A stretch of DNA of 64,000 bases, taken from a bacterium (lineage in GTDB: Bacteria > Patescibacteriota > Gracilibacteria > JAHISY01). The position numbers were made by a program, and so were the translations under genes. The notes below the pieces were generated by a model. The model did no database searches and was not told where the DNA came from. It saw nothing but the letters and a program-made list of their open reading frames with translations. The DNA lies in assembly GCA_021779375.1 (NCBI GenBank), contig JAJYAT010000003.1, positions 1 to 64,000 on the forward strand. The letters run 5' to 3'. Positions 17,414 to 26,130 of the stretch are shown here, piece by piece. The first letter of the stretch is position 1, and each line of letters begins with the position of its first letter.

Positions 17414-19780
17414 ATGTTTAAAAACAATTGGCTGAGAATGATTCTGATTCTCACCGTGGTTGGGCTGCTCGCATTGATCGATTTGCCGCCGGCGCAAAAA
17501 ACCTTTTTCACCAAAGTGCCGTTTGTCGGTGCGGAGCTCGCTGATTCGAAAGTCAATCTCGGACTCGATCTCCAGGGCGGTGCGCACTTGGATTACCGCG
17601 TCGTCACGACGGGTATTCCGATTGCCGATGTGCCGAAAATTGTCGCGGGCGTGAAGTCGGTGATTGAGCGTCGCGTGAACGGACTCGGAGTTTCCGAACC
17701 CAATATCTTCACTTCGCGCGTGGGTGATGAGGAGCACATCGTCGTCGAGCTCGCTGGTATCCGCGACATCGAGGCGGCGAAAGCCATTGTCGGCAAGACC
17801 ATTCAGCTAGAATTCAAAGAGCAAAACACCACTGTCGATCCGAACGTTGCGACTGAGATGAAAACCAAGGCTGAGGATTTCCTCGCGCGTGCGCTCGCTG
17901 ATCCAGCTAATTTCGACAAAATTTTCGACGATTTCAAAAACAACTCGACAATCACTCTTACCAAAGACGAACCCACAAAGGCTGCTGATGGAACTACTAC
18001 CGAGGGTTGGGAATGGGCGAAAGATTTGACGGATTCATTCAAGCCGGTTGCGGCGCTGACGCCCGGGGCAGTTTATCCCCAGCTAATTGAGCCGAATGGT
18101 GAGTATTACATGGATGCCGATGGTTCACTGAAACAAAGCCAGGGTTTTTATGTCGCTCAGCTACTCGCCAAAGAAGACAATGTGGAGCGCGTCGAGAAGA
18201 CAGCGGAAGAGCGTTCGGCAAGTCACGTCTTGATTTCATACGTGGGCGCGCAATCCGCAGCACAAACGACTACGCGCACAAAAGCTGAGGCTGAGGAGCT
18301 CGCGCAGCAAGTGCTCGCTCAGGCGACAGCGAAAGACGCTGATTTCGCAGCGTTGGCGAAAAAATATTCCGACGATCCGTCCGCTGCCAAGAATTCCGGC
18401 GAGTTGGGATTTTTCACTCCGGACAAAATGGTACCGGAATTTGCCAAGCCAGTTTTTGCCGCGACGCAATTTGGCGTGTTGCCGCAAGTGGTCGAATCAC
18501 CATTCGGTTTCCACATCATCAAATATGAGGACAAGAAAGATGCGACTTCGACGACGACGCAGGAAACGCGTGTGAAATTAGCACGTGCTTTTTTCTCGAC
18601 GAAACCAGATAGTTGGAAGCCGACCGGACTCACAGGTCAGCATTTCCGTCGCGCGGATGTCGGCAGCGATCCGACGAGTTTCCGCCCAATCGTAAACATT
18701 TACTTCACTCAATCCGCAGTCGCCTCGAAGAGCGTGAACTGGTGGGTACTCGTGTGGTATCTGCTCGCGATTGTTGGCGGCATCACACTTTTCTCTTCAC
18801 TCATCGGAATTTTCATGTCGGCGGGACGTACTCAAAATTTACGGCGCGATAAAATTATCGGCGTCGCGGCAGCACTTTTACTCGCGGCGGCGATTTACGG
18901 CATCGTCCAAAATTCCGCGACCAAAGAGGTCGCTGCTCCGGCAGACAAAGATGCGGCTGTCTCCGAAACTGATTCGGCGGGTGTCGATCTTTTCGCGGCG
19001 ATCACGAAACGTAACCTCGGCAAGCCGATTGCGATTTTCCTCGACGGTCTGCCAATCATCGACACCAATGGCGATGGCGTGATTAACTCCGCAGATCCGG
19101 CGTACGCGCCGACCGTCCAGTCCGAAATTTTAAATGGTCAGGCGGTGATTTCAGGACTTACGAGCTATGAAGAAGCGAATCAGCTCGCGCAAAATCTCAA
19201 CACCGGTGCAATTCCAGCTCCTGTGAAGTTGTCCGGTGAATATACCGTCGGCGCCTCGCTGGGTATCGAGGCGTTGCAAAAGTCGCTCATGGCGGGTGTG
19301 ATTGGGCTTATCGCTGTTTCGCTTTTCGTCATTCTTTTTTACCGCTTGCCCGGTGTCGTCGCTTCGCTTGCGCTCGTGATTTATGCTGTCATCCTCATTT
19401 TCGTTTTTCAAATGCTCGGTATTGTACTCACACTGGCCGGTGTAGCGGGCGTGATTCTCTCAATCGGTATGGCAGTCGACGCCAACATCCTCATCTTCGA
19501 ACGTATGAAGGAGGAAATGGCGCTCGGTAAAAGTCTCGCGCGGGCGCTCGAGGATGGTTTCGATCGTGCGTGGACTTCGATTCGCGACTCGAATGTCTCG
19601 AGTCTCATTACTTGCGTGATTCTGTGGGGCTTCGGTGATTCTGTGATCAAAGGCTTCGGACTCACGCTCGGTATCGGCATTCTTATTTCGATGTTCTCCG
19701 CGATTACCGTTTCGCGTAATTTCCTGCGCGTACTCGTCAGCTTCATCAAAAATCCAAGGATTTACGGCGCTAAAAAATAA
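17414..19780 (+). CDS. secD: SecD with inserted parvulin (PpiC) domain and additional TM pair
   Basis: SecD cores (KVNLGLDLQGGAHLDYRV, AITKRNLGKPIAIFLDG, GMAVDANILIFERMKEE) with insert SASHVLISY...FAALAKKYSDDPSAAKNSGELGFF...ESPFGFHIIKYEDKK. Confidence 0.95.
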   Translation: MFKNNWLRMILILTVVGLLALIDLPPAQKTFFTKVPFVGAELADSKVNLGLDLQGGAHLDYRVVTTGIPIADVPKIVAGVKSVIERRVNGLGVSEPNIFTSRVGDEEHIVVELAGIRDIEAAKAIVGKTIQLEFKEQNTTVDPNVATEMKTKAEDFLARALADPANFDKIFDDFKNNSTITLTKDEPTKAADGTTTEGWEWAKDLTDSFKPVAALTPGAVYPQLIEPNGEYYMDADGSLKQSQGFYVAQLLAKEDNVERVEKTAEERSASHVLISYVGAQSAAQTTTRTKAEAEELAQQVLAQATAKDADFAALAKKYSDDPSAAKNSGELGFFTPDKMVPEFAKPVFAATQFGVLPQVVESPFGFHIIKYEDKKDATSTTTQETRVKLARAFFSTKPDSWKPTGLTGQHFRRADVGSDPTSFRPIVNIYFTQSAVASKSVNWWVLVWYLLAIVGGITLFSSLIGIFMSAGRTQNLRRDKIIGVAAALLLAAAIYGIVQNSATKEVAAPADKDAAVSETDSAGVDLFAAITKRNLGKPIAIFLDGLPIIDTNGDGVINSADPAYAPTVQSEILNGQAVISGLTSYEEANQLAQNLNTGAIPAPVKLSGEYTVGASLGIEALQKSLMAGVIGLIAVSLFVILFYRLPGVVASLALVIYAVILIFVFQMLGIVLTLAGVAGVILSIGMAVDANILIFERMKEEMALGKSLARALEDGFDRAWTSIRDSNVSSLITCVILWGFGDSVIKGFGLTLGIGILISMFSAITVSRNFLRVLVSFIKNPRIYGAKK

Positions 19781-19795
19781 TTTAATTTCACTAAA

Positions 19796-20842
19796 ATGAT
19801 TGCTTTCATTCGTCGTTCCAAAATTTGGTTTACGATCTCCGGCGTTGCGTTCGTGCTTTCAATCGTCGCGTTTATCATTTTTGGTTTCAACTTCGGCATC
19901 GATTTCACGGGCGGCAGCTCGCTCGAATTAAAATTCGAACAAACCGTCGACGTTCAGCAAGTCACCGCAGCGCTAAATGCTTCGCAACTCAAGCTCGGCG
20001 AATCAGTGGTCACACCAGCCGATTCCGGTTCCTTTCTAGTGCGCGTGCGTTACCTCGAGGAAAATGAGCGCACTCAGTTGGAAAGCGAGCTCGGCAAAAG
20101 CTTGGGTAGTTTCGAGACACTGAGCTTCACGACGACGGGTGCGACCCTCGGTCAGAGCATGCGCGAACGGGCGGTGCGCGCGATTGTCTACGCTTCGATT
20201 GCGATTGTGCTTTATCTCGCAGCTGTTTTCCGCAATACGCGCCGGGATTCACTTACGAAATACATTACAGTCGGCTCGACGATTGCGCTTGCGACGATTG
20301 TCGCCGAGACGATGGTCGAGGATGATTTGACGCGCTGGATTGTCTTTCTCGGGATTCTAGCGATTTTCGCCATTTTTCTAGTTTTGGAAATTCGCAAGAA
20401 ATCTCTGAGTTTGAAATACGGCGTGTGCGCAGTCATCGCGCTCATTCACGATATCGTGATTACGCTCGGCGTACTCTCGGTGCTCGGCCATTTCATGGGC
20501 GTCGAAATCAATTCACTCATCATCACGGCGCTGCTCACGATCCTCGGCTTCTCTGTCCATGACACGATCGTGGTTTTCGATCGCTTGCGCGAAAATCGCA
20601 AATTTCAAACGGCGCACGAAACACTTGCCACTGTCGCTGACAAATCCCTAAATCAAACGCTCGCGCGCTCGATCAATACTTCGCTCTCGACGCTCATCGT
20701 ACTTACGATTCTTTTCTTCATGGGCGCGGACTCGATCAAGTGGTTTGTCTTCACGCTAATCTGTGGCATCTTCGTCGGGACTTACTCTTCGATTTTCAAC
20801 GCGACACCGTTGCTCGTCTATTGGGAAAGCCGGAAGAATTAG
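19796..20842 (+). CDS. secF: SecF with apparent extra TM segments between TM2 and TM3
   Basis: FGIDFTGGSSLELKF, ALIHDIVITLGVLSVLG, GFSVHDTIVVFDRLREN. Confidence 0.95.
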   Translation: MIAFIRRSKIWFTISGVAFVLSIVAFIIFGFNFGIDFTGGSSLELKFEQTVDVQQVTAALNASQLKLGESVVTPADSGSFLVRVRYLEENERTQLESELGKSLGSFETLSFTTTGATLGQSMRERAVRAIVYASIAIVLYLAAVFRNTRRDSLTKYITVGSTIALATIVAETMVEDDLTRWIVFLGILAIFAIFLVLEIRKKSLSLKYGVCAVIALIHDIVITLGVLSVLGHFMGVEINSLIITALLTILGFSVHDTIVVFDRLRENRKFQTAHETLATVADKSLNQTLARSINTSLSTLIVLTILFFMGADSIKWFVFTLICGIFVGTYSSIFNATPLLVYWESRKN

Positions 20843-20871
20843 TTTTCAATTGTTGAATAGTTCAATGGGGA

Positions 20872-20907
20872 AATAATCCAATGATTAAATTTCTTTGGAT
20901 TATTTTT
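20872..20907. terminator. Hairpin AATAATCCAA...TTGGATTATT + TTT
   Basis: Inverted repeat plus T-run after secF. Confidence 0.65.
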
Positions 20908-20972
20908 CGGGCTTGGAATTCGCTTCGTCGGTGAAGTTACAGTGCCGCTGTTGTAGAAGAATAAAACACAGC

Positions 20973-21002
20973 GTTAACCCCCGAGATATCTCGGGGGTTA
21001 AC
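20973..21002. repeat. Perfect 30-nt palindrome GTTAACCCCCGAGATATCTCGGGGGTTAAC
   Basis: Direct reading, in the convergent intergenic region. Confidence 0.9.
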
Positions 21003-21072
21003 TCAGAAGGATGATCTTGCCAATTTTGACAGCTAATCTTTCGTTCGGCGAAAAACGCGCCGATAATTTTCG

Positions 21073-21167
21073 TGGTGGCCGGGGGCGGACCTGCCTGCCG
21101 GCAGGCAGGTTTGAACCACCGACGCAAGGATTTTCAATCCTTCGTCCGCCTCGGCGGACTACCCGAA
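21073..21167 (-). pseudogene. Degenerate tRNA-Phe copy with two palindromic insertions/replacements
   Basis: Same 3' half and anticodon arm as the intact tRNA at 21180-21254; CCTGCCTGCCGGCAGGCAGG at 21090-21109 in the T-loop; TCCGCCTCGGCGGA at 21145-21158 in place of the D-arm. Confidence 0.85.
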
Positions 21168-21179
21168 CATATTTTCTAG

Positions 21180-21254
21180 TGGTGGCCGGGGGCGGATTTG
21201 AACCACCGACGCAAGGATTTTCAATCCTTCGCTCTACCCCTGAGCTACCCGGCC
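21180..21254 (-). tRNA. tRNA-Phe (GAA), CCA encoded
   Basis: GGCCGGGTAGCTCAGGGGTAGAGCGAAGGATTGAAAATCCTTGCGTCGGTGGTTCAAATCCGCCCCCGGCCACCA; all four stems pair. Confidence 0.93.
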
Positions 21255-21298
21255 ACAAAAGCGAGGCGGATTTTAACCCGCCCCGCGTATTTTGAAAA

Positions 21299-23470
21299 TT
21301 AAAATCTACGAGGTGGTCGTCCACCATTCCCGGTTGGTCGCGGCGGTCGTGGTGCGCGTTGCATTTCGACGCCGTCAATAATTCTCGTCAGATTGATGCG
21401 ACCCATCGCATCGACCTCGACGACTTTCACACGAATAGCATCGCCGACTTTGACCGCGTCTTCGACTTTGTCGATACGATTCGGCGCGAGGGCGGAGATG
21501 TGCACCATGCCGTCTTTGCCTGGGAGGAATTCGACGAAGGCGCCGAAGTCCATGATGCGGACGACTTTGCCATCGAATTCGTCACCAACTTTCGGTTCGT
21601 AAACAATTTGCTCAATCCATTTTTTCGCCTTCTCGCCAGCCTCACCATTTGGCGCGGTGATCGTGACGATGCCGTCATCGTCGACGTCGATTTCGACGCC
21701 GCACTCTTTCGTAATTTTTTGAATCGTTTCGCCGCCTTTGCCGATGACTGTGCGAATTTTTTCCGGATCAATTTTGATTGACTCGATGAGCGGCGCGTAT
21801 TTATTCAGCTCTTTCCTCGGTTCGGCGATAGCGGCGACGATTGCGGCGCGAATCGTGTCGCAAGCGACAGTCGAGCGCGTCAACGCTTCTTTCAAAATTT
21901 CAGTCGAGACACCTTTCACTTTGATATCCATTTGCAAAGCCGTGATGCCTTTCTCCGTGCGTGCGACTTTGAAATCCATGTCTCCAGCGAAATCTTCGTA
22001 ACCCTGAATGTCGGTCAAAATTTTGTGCGTCGTGAATTTACCCTCGGCATTTTTGTCCGTCACCATGCCCATCGCGATGGCGGCGACTGGTCTTGTGATT
22101 GGCACACCGGCATCCATGAGCGCGAGTGTCGAGCCACAGACCGAGCCCATCGAGCTCGAGCCATTGCAGCTCAGAGTCTCGGAAACGACGCGGAGTGTGT
22201 AAGGGAAAACTTCGCGGGCGGGGAGCACTGGCAGGAGCGCGCGTTCGGCGAGATCACCGTGACCAATTTCGCGGCGACCCGGACCGAAACGACGACTCGT
22301 CTCGCCGACGGAGAACGACGGGAAATTGTATTCGTGCATGTAAAAACGATGGTAGTCCTTGTCCATCGTGTCGACGATCATCGCCTTGCCTGGTCCACCG
22401 AGTGTCGCGATGGTGAGGATTTGCGTTTCACCGCGATTGAAAAGTCCGGTGCCGTGAGTGCGTGGCAGTACGCCGACCTCCGCGCTGAGCGGTCGCACCT
22501 CGTCCAATTTGCGTGAGTCGATGCGCAGATCTTTTTCGAGAATATTTTTGCGCATATTTTTCTCGAAGTGCGAATTCAAAATTTCCTTCAGTTCGCTTTC
22601 CGAGAATTTCGCCTCGGTGATTTCTGCGGCGTACTTCGTGAGTAATTTGTCTTCGAGCGCGTGAATCGCGCTTTTGATTTCCGCTTTTTTCGTGCCGGCG
22701 ATCGTGTCGAGGTCGGCGGCAGTAATCGTTTCCGCGACGGCTTTTTCTGCCTCCGTATTTTTCGCTGCGACGGACAATTCAATCAGCGCCGGATTCACTT
22801 TCTTTTTCAGTTCGATTTGCAGCTCACAGATTTTTTTGATTTCGCTGTGGGCAAGTTCGAGCGCCGCAAGCATTTTTTCATCCGAGATTTCTTTCGAGCC
22901 GGCTTCGACCATCGTGATCGCGTCGAGCGTGCCAGCGACGGTCAGGATGAGGTCGCCAGTTTCTTCTTCCGCATAAGTCGGATTCACGATCAATTTGTCA
23001 TCTTTCAAACCGATGCGGACTGCGCCGATTGGTCCGGCGAATGGTGCGCCTGAGACCATCAGGGCTGCACTCGCGGCATTCATCGCGGTGACGGCTGGGT
23101 CGACTTCGAGATCGATCGAGAGTACGGTCGCGATGATTTGAACTTCATTTGTCGTGCCTTTCGGAAAAAGCGGACGAATCGGGCGATCAATCATGCGGCT
23201 GCGCAAAACAGCGGCGTCGCTTGGACGACCTTCGCGCTTGATGAAACGCGAGCCTTTGATTTTGCCCGAGGCGTAATACTTTTCTTCGTAGTCACAGGAC
23301 AACGGAAAAAAATCTGCGCCGGGGCGACCGGCGGCGACGACGACTGTCGCGAGGACGACTGTGTCACCGAGCGAAACGACTGCCGAACCGGTGGCTTGTT
23401 TCGCGAGTTTGCCCGTCTCGATGACGAGCGGGCGGGAAGCGACTGCTCCCGCGACTTTCTGGGGTTCCAT
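21299..23470 (-). CDS. pnp: Polyribonucleotide nucleotidyltransferase
   Basis: RPIRPLFPKG, FNRGETQ, GxGGETIQKI KH domain, C-terminal S1 domain; start placed at MEPQKVAGAV. Confidence 0.96.
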   Translation of the reverse strand: MEPQKVAGAVASRPLVIETGKLAKQATGSAVVSLGDTVVLATVVVAAGRPGADFFPLSCDYEEKYYASGKIKGSRFIKREGRPSDAAVLRSRMIDRPIRPLFPKGTTNEVQIIATVLSIDLEVDPAVTAMNAASAALMVSGAPFAGPIGAVRIGLKDDKLIVNPTYAEEETGDLILTVAGTLDAITMVEAGSKEISDEKMLAALELAHSEIKKICELQIELKKKVNPALIELSVAAKNTEAEKAVAETITAADLDTIAGTKKAEIKSAIHALEDKLLTKYAAEITEAKFSESELKEILNSHFEKNMRKNILEKDLRIDSRKLDEVRPLSAEVGVLPRTHGTGLFNRGETQILTIATLGGPGKAMIVDTMDKDYHRFYMHEYNFPSFSVGETSRRFGPGRREIGHGDLAERALLPVLPAREVFPYTLRVVSETLSCNGSSSMGSVCGSTLALMDAGVPITRPVAAIAMGMVTDKNAEGKFTTHKILTDIQGYEDFAGDMDFKVARTEKGITALQMDIKVKGVSTEILKEALTRSTVACDTIRAAIVAAIAEPRKELNKYAPLIESIKIDPEKIRTVIGKGGETIQKITKECGVEIDVDDDGIVTITAPNGEAGEKAKKWIEQIVYEPKVGDEFDGKVVRIMDFGAFVEFLPGKDGMVHISALAPNRIDKVEDAVKVGDAIRVKVVEVDAMGRINLTRIIDGVEMQRAPRPPRPTGNGGRPPRRF

Positions 23471-23489
23471 TGTGGAGGGGGTTAAGCTT

Positions 23490-23510
23490 GTCCCCGCGAA
23501 AGCGGGGATC
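23490..23510. repeat. Palindromic repeat GTCCCCGCGAAAGCGGGGATC in the pnp 5' region
   Basis: CCCCGC-GAAA-GCGGGG hairpin. Confidence 0.75.
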
Positions 23511-23612
23511 TCCTCCGGAACCGAAAGCGAGTGGCGAATGAATCGCGGCTCGAATTTCGACTTCGGAGTCGCGAGCATTTTACCGAAAAAATAGTAAAAT
23601 GAAAACCAAAAT

Positions 23613-24218
23613 ATGGCTGAAAATACCTCTGTTTTCGATCTTATTGTGACGAACAAAGAAGCGATAGAAATCGCGATTAGTTTTGCGACCTTTTTAGTTT
23701 TACTTATAACTTTGATTTGGGTCGTAAAATATACAAAAGAAACTGAGGGAATGAAAAAAGAAATGGTTTTTCAACGATATTTGAGCCTACAACCATTTTT
23801 TTTATTTTTTCATGAATTCGATAGAGGTGTTCATAGGTTATTTTTAAAAAATATAGGGAACGGAGTAGCCTTACATTCAGTAGTCGGGTTCGAGAACGGA
23901 TTGAGAAGAAGTGACAAAAAAGAAATATTTATAAGTGAGTCAAAATTTGACTTGATTAACAAGGATGAATCCAAGTTGGTCGAATTTGATTTTTGGAAAA
24001 CAAGCGATGGTAGCGGCGGCAATGGTTTAAGTAATAACAATGTTTTATTTCCCCCTCCACCACTTGAAGTTTTAGCGGATAAAAATATTGCGTTAACTGC
24101 TGTTGATATAGATTTAGTTGTTGAATATGAAAATATTTTAGGAGATAAGAAATCACAAAAATTTGCAATAAAAAATGGAAAGATAAAAATGGAGAAGAAT
24201 TCCTTTTTTAAAATCTAA
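23613..24218 (+). CDS. AT-rich membrane-anchored hypothetical protein
   Basis: 201 aa ORF with one N-terminal TM; no family recognised. Confidence 0.7.
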   Translation: MAENTSVFDLIVTNKEAIEIAISFATFLVLLITLIWVVKYTKETEGMKKEMVFQRYLSLQPFFLFFHEFDRGVHRLFLKNIGNGVALHSVVGFENGLRRSDKKEIFISESKFDLINKDESKLVEFDFWKTSDGSGGNGLSNNNVLFPPPPLEVLADKNIALTAVDIDLVVEYENILGDKKSQKFAIKNGKIKMEKNSFFKI

Positions 24219-24226
24219 TTTTAAAT

Positions 24227-25000
24227 TTGAGTATTTCAATTAAAAGTCCGGCCGAGATCGAAGTGATGCGCCGCGCGTGCCACATTCAATCCGAAATTTT
24301 GAACCAAGTTTGTGCGGCGGCGAAGGCGGGGATTTCGACGGCTGAGCTGAATGCGCTCGCCGAGAATCTTTGCCGCGAGCGCAAAGTTATTCCCGCGTTC
24401 AAGAACTACCACGGCTTTCCGGCGGCGATTTGCGCCAGCGTGAATGATCACGTCGTGCATGGGATCCCGAGCGCGGAGGAAATTCTCCAAGACGGTGACA
24501 TCATCGCCATCGACTTCGGCGTGATTCTCGAAAAGTTTTACGCCGACGCTTGTCGGACGATCCCGATTGGGCAGGTCTCCGGCGAAGCGGAAAAATTAAT
24601 CGAACGCACACGTGAAAGTTTGTACCGCGGGATTGCCGCGGCGCGCGCCGGCAACACGACCGGACACATCGGTTATGCGGTCGAGGGCTACGTGCGCCAA
24701 TTCGGTTACTCACCGGTACGCGAGACGGTCGGACACGGTATCGGTCACCACTTGCATGAAGATCCCGAAGTGCCGAATTGGGGACGACCGGGGACAGGTA
24801 TCGCGCTGCGTCCGGGGATGACGATTTGTATTGAGCCGATTATCAATCGCGGGACATCTGAAATTTTGACGGAGAAAGATGGTTGGACGACGCGCACGAA
24901 GGACGGCAAATTGTCCGCGCACTTCGAGCATCAAATTTTGATTACCGCAGGCGAGCCGGAAGTGCTGACGAATTGGGACAGTGTAAGTCATAAGTATTAA
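24227..25000 (+). CDS. map: Methionine aminopeptidase type I
   Basis: NDHVVHGIP, IAIDFGVILEKFYADACRT, GHGIGHHLHEDPEVPN; TTG start. Confidence 0.95.
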   Translation: MSISIKSPAEIEVMRRACHIQSEILNQVCAAAKAGISTAELNALAENLCRERKVIPAFKNYHGFPAAICASVNDHVVHGIPSAEEILQDGDIIAIDFGVILEKFYADACRTIPIGQVSGEAEKLIERTRESLYRGIAAARAGNTTGHIGYAVEGYVRQFGYSPVRETVGHGIGHHLHEDPEVPNWGRPGTGIALRPGMTICIEPIINRGTSEILTEKDGWTTRTKDGKLSAHFEHQILITAGEPEVLTNWDSVSHKY

Positions 25001-25082
25001 ATCATAAGTCATAAAATTTTTAATACTTAATACTTACGCCCGGGTTCTTTATTCTTTTGCCCTAATCCTTTATTCTCTTCGG

Positions 25083-25868
25083 GTGAATTTAATCGAAACG
25101 CAAAAGTTCGCGGAAAAGTTGGCAGTGGCAGCTGGCGAAATTTTGCTGCAGAAATTTGGCAAAACCAAAATCGCTGTGCAAAAAGGCGCGCACGATTTCG
25201 CGACGGATGCGGACATCGCGAGCGAAAAAATGATTATCGCTGCGATTCGGAAAAAATTTCCTGAGCATGACATTCTTGCCGAGGAAAGTTCTAAAAACTA
25301 CCAACCATCAACTAAAAACTGTTGGGTCATCGATCCACTCGACGGCACGAAAAATTTTCACTTCGGTTTGCCGAATTGGTGCGTCTCGATCGCGCTGCAG
25401 GAAAAAGGCAAGTCAGTAATCGGCGTCGTCTATGCGCCGATTACGCGGCAACTTTTTTCCGCACGTCTGGGTGGTGGCGCGAAAGTGAATGGTCAAAAAA
25501 TTACTGTCTCTGCGACGCAGAAAATTTCCGATGCGCTGATCGTCGTCGAGATTCCGCGTCGGCACACTTCCGGCAAACGCTTCAAACAAGATGTAGCCGC
25601 ATTTACAAAATCACTCGAAAAAATTCGGCGCGTGCGCGCCTTCGCTTCGGCGGCCTACGATCTCTGTCTCGTCGCGCGCGGTGCAGCGGACGGCTACCTC
25701 GACTTTTCGCGCAATACCAAGATCTGGGATGTCGCAGCCGGGGAATTAATCGTGCGCGAAGCCGGTGGCAAAATTTCCGATATGACGTTGGCGTATTTGA
25801 AATTTCCCGACATTTCCGTCTTGGCGACGAATGCAAATCTTCACGCACAATTAAAAGCCTTTTTATAG
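25083..25868 (+). CDS. Inositol monophosphatase family protein
   Basis: DILAEES, WVIDPLDGTKNFHFGLP, WDVAAGELIVREAGG; GTG start. Confidence 0.93.
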   Translation: MNLIETQKFAEKLAVAAGEILLQKFGKTKIAVQKGAHDFATDADIASEKMIIAAIRKKFPEHDILAEESSKNYQPSTKNCWVIDPLDGTKNFHFGLPNWCVSIALQEKGKSVIGVVYAPITRQLFSARLGGGAKVNGQKITVSATQKISDALIVVEIPRRHTSGKRFKQDVAAFTKSLEKIRRVRAFASAAYDLCLVARGAADGYLDFSRNTKIWDVAAGELIVREAGGKISDMTLAYLKFPDISVLATNANLHAQLKAFL

Positions 25869-25910
25869 TTAGCGAAACTCCGCTAAAATCTTCGTAATTA
25901 ATTTTTTCCA

Positions 25911-26084
25911 ATGCTCAAAAAAATCTTGGTAATCGCGGCGACAACTTTCCTGCTCGTCGGCTGCGCGGCGAATCAAACCGCCGGTGGTCGGGGCGCGCAA
26001 AATGGTGGTGCAGCAGCTTCGTGTGATGGGACCGGATCTTCGGGTTCGTGTCCGGCGCAGGCTGGTGATTTGCCCTTAAATTAA
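25911..26084 (+). CDS. 57-aa lipoprotein (MLKKILVIAATTFLLVGCAANQ...)
   Basis: Lipobox LLVGC; absent from the ORF track; leader resembles the next gene. Confidence 0.65.
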   Translation: MLKKILVIAATTFLLVGCAANQTAGGRGAQNGGAAASCDGTGSSGSCPAQAGDLPLN

Positions 26085-26130
26085 TTTGTCTGTAAAAATA
26101 GGACAGAGTTTTTTAATTAATCCCACCCAA

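Noticed and set aside
21359-22516. Overlapping plus-strand ORFs opposite pnp
   Set aside because: Shadow ORFs; pnp on the minus strand is unambiguous
23471-23656. N-terminal extension of PNPase
   Set aside because: Encodes translated intergenic repeat (PEEIPAFAGTSLT); conserved PNPase sequence begins at MEPQKVAGAV
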